Of a stretch of DNA of 23,936 nucleotides, positions 13,992 to 22,417 are shown in pieces. The DNA comes from Proteobacteria bacterium UBA6920 (GTDB taxonomy: Bacteria; Pseudomonadota; Gammaproteobacteria; SG8-11). The stretch covers positions 1-23,936 of the forward strand of contig DKAS01000005.1 of NCBI GenBank assembly GCA_002448875.1. The letters run 5' to 3'. Every line of letters starts with the position of its first letter. The stretch's first letter is position 1. Below the pieces are notes generated by a model. It saw nothing but the letters and a program-made list of their open reading frames with translations, was not told where the DNA came from and did no database searches. The position numbers and the translations under genes were made by a program.

Positions 13992-15365
13992 TTACTGTTG
14001 CCATACGGTCTTGATGTTGACGAATTCCAGCATGCCGTAGCGCGACAGTTCACGGCCATACCCGGAATCCTTGATGCCGCCGAAGGGCACGCGCGCATCG
14101 CTTTTGACCACGGCATTGATAAACGCCATGCCGCAGTCCAGCCCTTGCGCGAACCGGCGCCCCTTGTCCGCGTCGCGGGTCCAGACGCTGGCGCCCAGTC
14201 CGTAGCGGCTGGCGTTGGCCAGGCGCAGCGCCTCGGCCTCGTCGCCGGCACGCAGGATGGCGGCCACCGGGCCGAAGACTTCCTCGCGCGCCGCGGGCGA
14301 ATCGGCGCTGACCGCGTCCAGCAGGGTGGGCTGGTAATGATAGCCGGCGCCGGCGACCAGGTCACCGCCGCACAACAGGCGGGCGCCATGGGCGACGGCG
14401 GCCTGCACCTGGGCGTGCAGTTGCGCGCGCAGGTCGCTGCGCGCCAGCGGCGCCAGGGTGGTGGTCGCCAGCAGGGGATCGCCGGTGCGCAAGGTGGCGG
14501 TTTCCTGCAGCAGCAATTCGCAGAAGCGGTCGGCCACTGTGGCGACCACGATCAGGCGTTTGGCGGCAATGCAGCTCTGGCCGCAGTTGAGAAAACGTGA
14601 CACCCGGGCCTGGTGCGCCGCCTGCGCCAGATCGGCGTCGGCGAGCACGACGAACGGGTCGCTGCCACCCAGTTCGAGCACGCATTTTTTCAGGGCGCCG
14701 CCGGCCACGCTGGCTATCTGGCGGCCCGCTGCTTCGCTGCCGGTGAAACTGACTGCGCGCACCCGCCGGTCACCAATCACCGCGGCCACCTGCGAGGCGG
14801 CGATCGGCAGATGGGTGAAGACCCCCGGCGGGTAACCGGCGTCGATGAACAGGCGTTCGATGGCGGCGGCCAGTTGCGGCACGTTGGCTGCATGTTTGAG
14901 CAGACAGACATTGCCGGCGGTGATGGTCGGCACGGCGCAGCGCAATACCTGCCACAGGGGGAAATTCCACGGCATGATGGCTAAGACGGCGCCCAGCGGT
15001 TGATATAACAGATAACTATAAGCGGCATCGGTGGTGACGCGTTCCTCGCGGAGAAATGCGTCGGCGTGGGCATGATAGTAGTCGCACAAACCGAGGCACT
15101 TATCCACTTCGGCCAGAGATTCCACATGCAACTTGCCCATTTCCAGTGTGATGAGTTTGGCAAGGTCGGAACGGTTGTCTGTGATAACCTTTTTCAGATC
15201 TTGTAATCGGTTGGCGCGCTGTGTCACAGTGGTGCCGGACCACAGGGCGTAAGCGGATTGCGCCCGATCGAGACCGGATTCAAGTTCGACGCCGGTCCAC
15301 CCGTTAAGATGGATCATCAGGTCACCCGTTGCGGGATTTCTCGATTCGAATCGCGGCGGAGTCAT
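13992..15365 (-). CDS. NAD(P)-dependent aldehyde dehydrogenase, succinate-semialdehyde type
   Basis: This enzyme oxidises an aldehyde to a carboxylate with NAD(P). The start RFESRNPATGDLM and the proline-rich coenzyme loop PLGAVLAIMPWNFPLWQVLR (about 125-144) are seen in the short Sad/GabD-like group. The general base Glu is in LELGGSDPFVV (about 232-242), and the nucleophile Cys is in FLNCGQSCIAAKR (near 263-275). The later EVFGPVAAI and PFGGIKDSGYGREL blocks are intact. At 457-462 residues the length is normal. I prefer the ATG at 15365; a GTG at 15380 also fits but has no better ribosome site. It is the first gene of the operon with the LsrG-like protein and alcohol dehydrogenase. It is divergent from slt with only 28 bp between start codons. 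The true substrate is not fixed by sequence. Confidence 0.9.
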   Translation of the reverse strand: MTPPRFESRNPATGDLMIHLNGWTGVELESGLDRAQSAYALWSGTTVTQRANRLQDLKKVITDNRSDLAKLITLEMGKLHVESLAEVDKCLGLCDYYHAHADAFLREERVTTDAAYSYLLYQPLGAVLAIMPWNFPLWQVLRCAVPTITAGNVCLLKHAANVPQLAAAIERLFIDAGYPPGVFTHLPIAASQVAAVIGDRRVRAVSFTGSEAAGRQIASVAGGALKKCVLELGGSDPFVVLADADLAQAAHQARVSRFLNCGQSCIAAKRLIVVATVADRFCELLLQETATLRTGDPLLATTTLAPLARSDLRAQLHAQVQAAVAHGARLLCGGDLVAGAGYHYQPTLLDAVSADSPAAREEVFGPVAAILRAGDEAEALRLANASRYGLGASVWTRDADKGRRFAQGLDCGMAFINAVVKSDARVPFGGIKDSGYGRELSRYGMLEFVNIKTVWQQ

Positions 15366-15393
15366 AAATATAAATAACACCGGGATATATTAC

Positions 15394-17364
15394 GTGCTAC
15401 GAGTATACAAGGTTCCTGTGTTGATGGGGATAGCCGGCCTGTTGCTGTGGACAGGGCTGGCGACGCCCGTGTTCGCCGATGACAGCAGCGATCTGGCGCA
15501 GGAGCGTGCTGATTTTCAACGCGCTCTGGCGGCGTTGAAGAACAACAGTTTTACCACTTACCGGCGGATGCGCGACGGCCTGAAGGACTATCCTCTGTAT
15601 GGCTATCTGGAATATGAATATATCAGCCGGCATCTGTCTTCGACGCCGAAGAAAGACATCCTGGATTTCCTCGATAATTACAGTGACGTGCCGGTGAGCA
15701 AAAAGCTGCTGGGCAGCTGGATGCGGCTGTTGGCGGCGCGCGGCGACTGGAAAACCTATCTGGCTTACTATGAACCGCTGGACAGCATCGCACTGGAGTG
15801 TTTTTACCTGCGCGCGCGTCTCAATACCAAACGCACCGATGGCCTGATGGAATCGATCGCCGAGTTGTGGAAAGTCGGCAAGTCGCAGCCTGACGAGTGC
15901 GACCCGGTGTTCACCTGGTGGCAGAAAAAAGGCGGCTTGACCTCGGATCTGGCCTGGCAGCGCATCGTGCTGTCGATGGCGGAGCGTAATTTCAGCCTGG
16001 CGCAGTTTCTGGCGCGCTACCTCGATGATCCGCGCGAGCGCAAGCTGGTGGATCTGTGGACGCAGCTGCACAGTCGGCCGCAGAAGTATCTGCATAATCC
16101 GCTGCTGGCGGACGACAATGAAAAGAACCGGCTGGTCGTTATCTATGGTTTGAAGCGCCTGGCGCAGATCGATCTGGTGTCGGCGTTCGAAGACTGGAAA
16201 CAGCTGCGCGAGAACTATTCGTTTTCCACGGCGGAGCTGACCGACGTGGAGCGCAGCATCGCCATCAAGGCGGCGCTGGATCGTCATCCCAACGCCCTGC
16301 AGTGGCTGACCGATGTTAACGCCAGCGACGAGGATATCGATCTGTGGCGCATTCGCACCGCGCTGGTGGAGAAGGACTGGCCTAAGGTGCTGGCCTGGAT
16401 CGACGCCTCGCCCGAGGAGATGGGCGGCAGCGCGCAGTGGGCCTACTGGCGCGGGCGCGCCCTGCAGGAGATAGGCATTGCCAAGAGCGATGCCGCCAGT
16501 GTCGAGCAGGCCAGGCAGGTGTTCGCCGGTCTCGCGGGCAAGAAGAATTTCTACGGCTTCATGGCGGCCGATCAGCTGGGGCAACCCTACGACCTGAGTT
16601 CGGAGTCGATCAATTTCGAAGAGCGCGAGCTGGCCGCCCTGGTGGAGCATCCGGGCGTGGTGCGCGCCTATGAGCTATACCGGGTGGGCATGATTCCCGA
16701 TGCGCGCCGCGAGTGGTCGGCGTTCATCGCACGCCTGGACGAGCGCCATCTGCAGCTGGCGGCGATTCTCGCCAGCCGCTGGGGCTGGCATGACCGCGCC
16801 ATCCTCACCGTGGCCCGCACCGAGCACGACAGCGATCTGGATTTGCGCTTTCCCATGGCTTATCAGGATCTGGTGCACGAGTCGGCCCAGCAGAACGCCA
16901 TCGATCCCGCCTGGGTCTATGGCGTGGTGCGCCAGGAGAGTGCCTTCATGCCGGACGCCCGCTCCAGTGCCGGCGCCATGGGCCTGATGCAGCTGATGCC
17001 GCAGACCGCCAGACTGACCGCGCGCATGCTCAATACCTCGATCAAGAGCAAGTTCGATCTGCTGGATGCCGGCAAGAACATCAAGCTGGGCACCGCTTAT
17101 CTGCGTTTCATGCTGGAGGAAAACAACGGTCATGAGGCGCTGGCCACCGCCTCCTACAATGCCGGTCCGCACCGGGTGAAGCGCTGGATGCCGGATACCG
17201 AGTTTCCCGCCGACCTGTGGGTGGAGCTGATTCCGTTTCGCGAAACCCGCGAGTATGTGCGGCGGGTGATGGCCTATACCACGATTTTCGACCAGCGCCT
17301 GGACGGCCAGCACAAGTCCCTGGCGGAACGCATGCCGGTGATCATTCCCGCCGATAAACAGTGA
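15394..17364 (+). CDS. slt: Soluble lytic murein transglycosylase Slt70
   Basis: Slt cleaves the MurNAc-GlcNAc bond of peptidoglycan in the periplasm, leaving 1,6-anhydro-MurNAc ends. The 656-residue length matches the family. A signal peptide (VPVLMGIAGLLLWTGLATPVFA) leads into the long superhelical alpha-domain (about 35-480), with family-type stretches such as YPLYGYLEYEYISRHL and GSAQWAYWRGRALQEIG. The C-terminal lysozyme-like domain has the catalytic Glu in YGVVRQESAFMPDARSSAGA (about 509-528), then MGLMQLMPQTA and TASYNAGPHRVKRWMP. The start is a GTG at 15394 with a weak GGGA eight bases before; starting at the ATG at 15424 would remove the basic n-region of the signal. The 3' end overlaps the convergent aminopeptidase gene by 23 bp. 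Confidence 0.95.
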   Translation: MLRVYKVPVLMGIAGLLLWTGLATPVFADDSSDLAQERADFQRALAALKNNSFTTYRRMRDGLKDYPLYGYLEYEYISRHLSSTPKKDILDFLDNYSDVPVSKKLLGSWMRLLAARGDWKTYLAYYEPLDSIALECFYLRARLNTKRTDGLMESIAELWKVGKSQPDECDPVFTWWQKKGGLTSDLAWQRIVLSMAERNFSLAQFLARYLDDPRERKLVDLWTQLHSRPQKYLHNPLLADDNEKNRLVVIYGLKRLAQIDLVSAFEDWKQLRENYSFSTAELTDVERSIAIKAALDRHPNALQWLTDVNASDEDIDLWRIRTALVEKDWPKVLAWIDASPEEMGGSAQWAYWRGRALQEIGIAKSDAASVEQARQVFAGLAGKKNFYGFMAADQLGQPYDLSSESINFEERELAALVEHPGVVRAYELYRVGMIPDARREWSAFIARLDERHLQLAAILASRWGWHDRAILTVARTEHDSDLDLRFPMAYQDLVHESAQQNAIDPAWVYGVVRQESAFMPDARSSAGAMGLMQLMPQTARLTARMLNTSIKSKFDLLDAGKNIKLGTAYLRFMLEENNGHEALATASYNAGPHRVKRWMPDTEFPADLWVELIPFRETREYVRRVMAYTTIFDQRLDGQHKSLAERMPVIIPADKQ

Positions 17365-18418
17365 GCGGCGCCGGCAGCAGCGCCTGCAGACTCTGTTCCC
17401 GCTGCGGCGGTTCCATATCGCCGAGACGGCGCACCGCGCGATAGAAAGCGGGGAAATCGTTGCCGGAGTCCGCCAGCAGGCGCTGAAACGCCGGTACCCA
17501 GTCGGTGTAGAAAGCGATGGATCCCAGCTTGGCGTTGTTGATTTCCCCTTCGAACCATTTATCGTAGCCGCGGTAGCCGTCCCAGCGCGCCCGCAACTGC
17601 TGATATTGCGCGCGCAGCTCGGCGATCAATTGCTGCTTGCGCGCCAGTTTGTCACTGTCGCTGGCGTCACTGGCATAGGTTTCCTGCAGCCGGTCACGCA
17701 GGCCGCCCACCAGCTCGAGGAAATCCTGGCGCTGCCGCTGATACTGCTCCCAGGCGCGATGCAGCGCCGCGTCGCCGTTTTGCGCCAGCCAGCGCTTGAC
17801 ACCTTCCTGCTCCACCGTGCTGGCGAAGGATTCATTAAACGCGGTATCGCCCTGCACATAGAATTCCTGGTGCGCCAGCTCGTGAAAAATCAGCCCCGCC
17901 AGCAGCGGCGGCGGGCGGTTGATGATGGTGTTGAGCAGAGGGTCGTCGAACCAGCCCAGGGTGGAGTAGGCGTCGATGCCGCCGACGTAGACGTCCATGC
18001 CCTGCTGCTGCAGTTGCGCCGCCAGTTCCCGGGCGTCGCCTTCGGCGAAGTATCCCTTGTAGCCGACGCAGCCGGCAAAGGGAAAACACCACTTCTCCAG
18101 CTCGGTCGACAAGGCCGGGGCGGCGAACACGTTCCACACGACATGGTCGCGCTGCAGATCACTGTAACTGCGATAACTGCCGTTGTCCGGCAGCTGCAGT
18201 TCGCGGCTGGCGAAATCGCGCATAGCCAGCGCCATGCGCAGCTTGTCCTTGAGTTCCGGTGCCAGCGTGGCGTCATCCAGCAGTTCCGCCACCGGTTGCC
18301 GTTTCCACAGCAGATCCAGCTGGCCGCTGATGGACTGGCCGTAGTAGGAAAGCGTGGAGCAACCCAGCGACGGCAGGATGAGGCTGGCTAGCAGCAAGTT
18401 TCGCAATGTCTTTACCAT
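17342..18418 (-). CDS. Putative zinc aminopeptidase, lipoprotein-type
   Basis: The product belongs to the poorly studied family of predicted aminopeptidases (Pfam Aminopep, formerly DUF2265). I place the start at 18418, because MVKTLRNLLLASLILPSLGCS then gives an export signal with a likely lipidated Cys at residue 20; a longer frame to 18604 carries a non-hydrophobic leader and would overlap the cca start. The zinc-binding motif HELAH with an Asn-Glu about 18 residues on (FHELAHQEFYVQGDTAFNES, about 190-209) is consistent with a gluzincin peptidase. Other typical blocks are VGYKGYFAEGDARELA, YSTLGWFDDPLLNTI and KLGSIAFYTDWVPAF. At 358 residues it is of normal length. The natural substrate is unknown. 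It converges on slt with a 23-bp overlap of coding ends. Confidence 0.9.
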   Translation of the reverse strand: MVKTLRNLLLASLILPSLGCSTLSYYGQSISGQLDLLWKRQPVAELLDDATLAPELKDKLRMALAMRDFASRELQLPDNGSYRSYSDLQRDHVVWNVFAAPALSTELEKWCFPFAGCVGYKGYFAEGDARELAAQLQQQGMDVYVGGIDAYSTLGWFDDPLLNTIINRPPPLLAGLIFHELAHQEFYVQGDTAFNESFASTVEQEGVKRWLAQNGDAALHRAWEQYQRQRQDFLELVGGLRDRLQETYASDASDSDKLARKQQLIAELRAQYQQLRARWDGYRGYDKWFEGEINNAKLGSIAFYTDWVPAFQRLLADSGNDFPAFYRAVRRLGDMEPPQREQSLQALLPAPLTVYRRE

Positions 18419-18602
18419 GGGCGATCTGCGCAGGTGGCGGGACGGGCCGCGGATGCACTCTATATCGGCCGCCGGCGGCTGCGGCAAAGCACGATTTACG
18501 ATCTGCGGTATAATACCAGATAATTTCCGGCCGGCGCCATTATCCCGCCCGCCGGCGGCGCGGCAGGGCAGGCGCCGATCCTCGAAGGTAAAGCAGGCAC
18601 AC

Positions 18603-19820
18603 ATGAAAATCTATTTGGTCGGTGGCGCGGTGCGCGACAAGATGCTCGGTCTCCCGGTGCGCGAACGGGACTGGGTGGTGGTGGGGGCCAGCGTCGCCGA
18701 GATGGAGAGTCTGGGTTACAAGCAGGTGGGCAAGTCTTTTCCGGTATTTCTCCATCCGCAGACCGGCGAGGAGTACGCCCTGGCCAGGACCGAGCGCAAG
18801 ACCGGCCCGGGGTATAAAGGCTTCAGCGTCGATGCCACCCGCCATGTCACTCTGGAGCAGGATTTACAGCGGCGCGATCTGACCATCAACGCCATGGCCG
18901 AAGACGACACGGGCCGGCTGATCGATCCCTGCGGCGGTGCCGCCGATCTGCGCGCCGGTGTGCTGCGTCATGTGTCGCCGGCCTTCGTCGAGGATCCGGT
19001 GCGGGTACTGCGGGCGGCGCGCTTCGCCGCCCGTTTCGGCGACCGCGGTTTTCAGGTGGCGGTGGAGACGCGGGCGTTGATGCAAACCATGGTGCAGGCA
19101 GGCGAGGTCGACGCCCTGGTGGCCGAACGGGTGGCGCAGGAGATGGAAAAAGCGCTGGGCGAGCCGGCGCCGCAGCGTTTTTTCGCCGAGCTGCGCGCCT
19201 GCGGCGCGCTGGCGCGCATTTTTCCCGAGATCGACCGTCTGTTCGGCGTACCGCAGCGCGCCGATTATCATCCGGAAATCGACAGTGGCGAGCACACTCT
19301 GATGGTGCTGCAGCAGGCCGCCCGGCTCAGCACTGACAAACGGGTGCGGTTCGCCGCGCTGGTGCATGATCTTGGCAAGGCGGAAACACCGGCCGCTGAA
19401 CTGCCCAGCCATCACGGTCACGAGCAGCGCGGCGTGCCGCTGGTGCGTGGGCTGTGCCAACGTATCCGACTGGCCAATGACTACCGCGATCTGGCGGTGC
19501 TGGTAACTAAATATCATTTGCACGCCTTTCGCATCGCCGAACTGCGTGCCGCCACCATACTCGATACCCTGGAAGCGCTGGATGCGCTGCGTCGGCCGGA
19601 GCGCCTGCAGCAGTTTCTTCTGGCCTGCGAGGCCGACGCGCTGGGGCGGGGCGGCGAGCAGCCGCGCTCCTTCCTGCAGGGGCAGCAGTGGCTGGCGGCG
19701 CATGCGGCGGCGGCGGCGATCAACGCCGCCGATCTGGTGGCCCGGGGTTTGAGCGGCGCCGCCCTGGGCGAGCAGCTGCGGCGTGAGCGCATCGCCGCCA
19801 TCGAGCGGCTGCGAGCCTAG
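18603..19820 (+). CDS. cca: CCA-adding tRNA nucleotidyltransferase with HD domain
   Basis: Cca adds or repairs the 3' CCA of tRNAs without a template. The start at 18603 gives MKIYLVGGAVRDKMLGLPVR, the classic N-terminus, with the metal-binding acidic pair as Glu21 and Asp23 in RERDWVVVG. RRDLTINAMAED (about 94-105) and DPVRVLRAARFAARF (about 136-150) are the ribose- and nucleobase-reading motifs. The HD phosphohydrolase domain is present, with GEHTLMVLQQA and LVHDLGKAETP (about 228-263), as in E. coli. At 405 residues the length matches the gammaproteobacterial type. A longer frame upstream to 18354 is not supported. It ends four bases before the convergent regulator gene. Confidence 0.96.
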   Translation: MKIYLVGGAVRDKMLGLPVRERDWVVVGASVAEMESLGYKQVGKSFPVFLHPQTGEEYALARTERKTGPGYKGFSVDATRHVTLEQDLQRRDLTINAMAEDDTGRLIDPCGGAADLRAGVLRHVSPAFVEDPVRVLRAARFAARFGDRGFQVAVETRALMQTMVQAGEVDALVAERVAQEMEKALGEPAPQRFFAELRACGALARIFPEIDRLFGVPQRADYHPEIDSGEHTLMVLQQAARLSTDKRVRFAALVHDLGKAETPAAELPSHHGHEQRGVPLVRGLCQRIRLANDYRDLAVLVTKYHLHAFRIAELRAATILDTLEALDALRRPERLQQFLLACEADALGRGGEQPRSFLQGQQWLAAHAAAAAINAADLVARGLSGAALGEQLRRERIAAIERLRA

Positions 19821-19824
19821 CGGT

Positions 19825-22062
19825 TCAGGCGTTGAGTCGCCACGGGCTTTGCGCGATCCACGGCAGCAGGCTGGTTTCGGTCAGGGGCGGACTGATGTGA
19901 AAGCCCTGCGCCTCGTCGCAGCCGAGGATGTTCAGCAGATCCCAGACATCCGCATTTTCCACGCCTTCGGCGACGACATTGAATCCCAGGTTGTGCCCCA
20001 GTTCGATGATGGAGCGGACGATGACGGCGTCGTTGTCGTCCAGCGCCATGTCCATGACGAAGGATTTGTCGATTTTCAGGGTATTGATCGGCAGACGCTT
20101 GAGATAGGCCAGCGATGAATAGCCGGTGCCGAAATCGTCGATGGCGATGCGCACTCCCAGTTCATTGAGCGACATCAGCACGTCGAAGTTCTGATCGACA
20201 TCGCCCATCACGGTGTTTTCAGTGATTTCCAGTTCCAGCCCCGGCGGCGGCGCGCCGCTGGAGGTGATCACGGACTTGACCCATTGCACCAGCGCGGGGT
20301 TCTGCAGGCACAGCGCCGACACATTGACCGCCAGCGGCAGGTGTACACCCTGCTGTTGCCAGCGGGCGCTGGTATCCAGGGCGTTGCCTATGACCCACTC
20401 GGTAATAGGCGCCATGATGCCTATCTGTTCGGCCAGGGGGATGAACTGGTCGGGTTCGATCAGGCCGTGCTGCGGATGGCGCCAGCGCAGCAGGGCTTCG
20501 ACGCCGCAGAGCCGGGCGTTATGCAGGTCGATTTTCGGCTGGTAATGCAGCTCCAGTTCGTTGCGCTGCAGGGCCTGGCGCAGCTGATTGGAAAGCTGCA
20601 GCTGCTTGATGGCGTTGATGTCGGTGCCCGGGTTATAGAACATGTAACCGCTGCCGCGCTGCTTGGCGCGGTACATGGCGATATCGGCGCGGCTGACCAG
20701 GCTGTCGGCGTCCTGTCCGTGATCGGGGTAGATGGCCACACCGATGGAGGCGCCGAGATACATTTCGTGGCCTTTGCAGGAAAACGGCTCGTTGAAACAA
20801 CCCAGCACCTTTTTCGCCACCTGTTTCGCCGCCGTCCAGGTGTCGTCGGTGTCGGACAGCAGTACGCCGAATTCATCGCCGCCGATGCGCGCCAGGGTAT
20901 CGGCGTCGCGCAGCATTATTTTCATGCGTTGCGCCGCCTGGTGCAGCACCGCGTCGCCTACCGGATGCCCCATGGTGTCGTTGATCAGCTTGAAGTGATT
21001 CATGTCCAGCATCATGATCGCCACCCGGTGTCCAGGGCGGCGTTGCGCGGCATGAATCGCCATGTTCATGCGGTCATACCACAGAGTGCGGTTGGCCAGG
21101 CCGGTGAGCATGTCGGTGGTGGCCAGATGCTGCAGCCGGTCCATGGTTTCCCGGACGTCGGTGATATCCTCTATGCACCCGTCCATGCGGATCACCGTGC
21201 CGTAGATGTTGCGGCACGGCGTCAGCAAATAACGCTGCCAGCGGATGTTGCCGGCGTCATCCAGCACCCGGCCTTCCACCTGCTGTTTGCCGCCCTGCAC
21301 TGCCTGTTCCCAGGCGTTGATGATCTTGATCTGGTCGTCGTTGATGATGTCATTGAACAGGGGAATGGGCAGGTTTGCCTCGCACACGTCGCGCGGATCG
21401 TTGCCTGGGCTCAGATACAGCAGCTTGTGGCCGGGCAGTTCGACGGACCAGAAGACGTAAGGCAGGTTGGCGATCAGGTTGGTCATGTGCGCCTGCAGCG
21501 TATCCATGCCCTGTTCGAGCTGGCGCGGGATGCCGCCGGCGGCGCGGCAATAGCCTTCGAACACCAGGCTCAGGTCGCGAAACAGCAGTTTCGACAGGGC
21601 GTCCTGCAGCGGCCGCCGGTCGTTCGCGGCAACCGCCGGGTGATCGGTGATGATATTGATCAGATGCTTGACCTGAAATTGATAGGACAGAATGACCCAC
21701 TGCGGATCGATACGGCGCCCGTGGTGCTTCCTGCCTACCTGCAGCAGCTTTTCCGCGTTGTGATTGCTGATGTCCAGCGCCAGCCACTGGCTGATGTATC
21801 GGTCCTGCTGCTTGAGCAGGCTGGTGATGGAAGCACCCTGGTTCAGCCAATCGTTAAGTATGCCCGCCGTCGGCGGATAGCCGAACAGGTAATTGAAAAA
21901 TATATCGGGGAAATCGCTGGCGATCTGCCGCAGGGTTTGCCCATAGCGTTCGATCAGCGCCAGGTCATTGCCCGTGATCTGTAAGAATTCGACGACTTGC
22001 TGGTTGATTGACGGGAACCCGATAGTCGGGACAGCATCCGATTCCAGAGTTTGGCTGTGCAC
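19825..22062 (-). CDS. Globin-coupled sensor with GGDEF and EAL domains (c-di-GMP turnover)
   Basis: This 745-residue cytoplasmic protein should sense a heme ligand, probably oxygen, and control cyclic di-GMP. Residues ~15-170 look like a protoglobin: the segment KLLQVGRKHHGRRIDPQWVI (about 105-124) has the proximal-His region typical of globin-coupled sensors. A PAS-like domain follows (about 195-310, with LPYVFWSVELPG and RMDGCIEDITD). The GGDEF domain (about 320-480) has an intact active site, RIGGDEFGVLL, and the inhibitory I-site RDAD five residues earlier. The EAL domain (about 490-740) has GVEALLRWRHP, ITENTVMG, DDFGTGYSSL and VAEGVEN, all suggesting active phosphodiesterase chemistry. 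With both sites intact it may be bifunctional. It is monocistronic and converges on cca with a 4-bp gap. Confidence 0.93.
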   Translation of the reverse strand: MHSQTLESDAVPTIGFPSINQQVVEFLQITGNDLALIERYGQTLRQIASDFPDIFFNYLFGYPPTAGILNDWLNQGASITSLLKQQDRYISQWLALDISNHNAEKLLQVGRKHHGRRIDPQWVILSYQFQVKHLINIITDHPAVAANDRRPLQDALSKLLFRDLSLVFEGYCRAAGGIPRQLEQGMDTLQAHMTNLIANLPYVFWSVELPGHKLLYLSPGNDPRDVCEANLPIPLFNDIINDDQIKIINAWEQAVQGGKQQVEGRVLDDAGNIRWQRYLLTPCRNIYGTVIRMDGCIEDITDVRETMDRLQHLATTDMLTGLANRTLWYDRMNMAIHAAQRRPGHRVAIMMLDMNHFKLINDTMGHPVGDAVLHQAAQRMKIMLRDADTLARIGGDEFGVLLSDTDDTWTAAKQVAKKVLGCFNEPFSCKGHEMYLGASIGVAIYPDHGQDADSLVSRADIAMYRAKQRGSGYMFYNPGTDINAIKQLQLSNQLRQALQRNELELHYQPKIDLHNARLCGVEALLRWRHPQHGLIEPDQFIPLAEQIGIMAPITEWVIGNALDTSARWQQQGVHLPLAVNVSALCLQNPALVQWVKSVITSSGAPPPGLELEITENTVMGDVDQNFDVLMSLNELGVRIAIDDFGTGYSSLAYLKRLPINTLKIDKSFVMDMALDDNDAVIVRSIIELGHNLGFNVVAEGVENADVWDLLNILGCDEAQGFHISPPLTETSLLPWIAQSPWRLNA

Positions 22063-22417
22063 GGAAATACCTTACTTTGTTGCTTTGATGATTTTTGTCT
22101 GGATTTTGTTCTGGTCACAAAAAACGGCGGAGGACGGTAAGCTTAGCAGATCGATTCTAAAAACTCCAAAACCGGGAGTTATGAAATTTATTGATCCGTC
22201 TCAAACAATTTGTGAAGTCCCGGCCCAGCGGTCAAGTCTTGGCATCCGGCCAACAATCTCAGTTAGTATTTATATTGAATTGTTGATCCGATCGTTGATC
22301 AAGCGATGGTCGCCCGGCTCGACGCGGTCTTGCTTCCCGGGTAAGGTGGACGCGCCTGGCACGCAGGCGGCTTTTCCGGAAAAATGTTCAGCCTATACAT
22401 TTTCAAGGTGAACGGAT
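22063..22417. other. 355-bp intergenic region between divergent genes
   Basis: No gene is seen here. It should carry the leftward promoter of the globin-coupled regulator and the rightward promoter of the reductase. I see a short inverted repeat AACTCC-N7-GGAGTT (22162-22180) and a repeated GTTGATC (about 22292 and 22304) next to the palindrome TTGATCAA, which could be a regulator site. Composition is less GC-rich than the flanking genes. Confidence 0.5.

Noticed and set aside
13679..14389. N-terminal extension of the iron alcohol dehydrogenase by 237 codons
   Set aside because: The extension runs through the LsrG-like gene and the aldehyde dehydrogenase in a wrong frame; those genes are well supported.
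20284..21984. 566-codon plus-strand frame
   Set aside because: It lies antisense to the GGDEF/EAL regulator, whose domains are clear; long antisense frames are common in GC-rich DNA.
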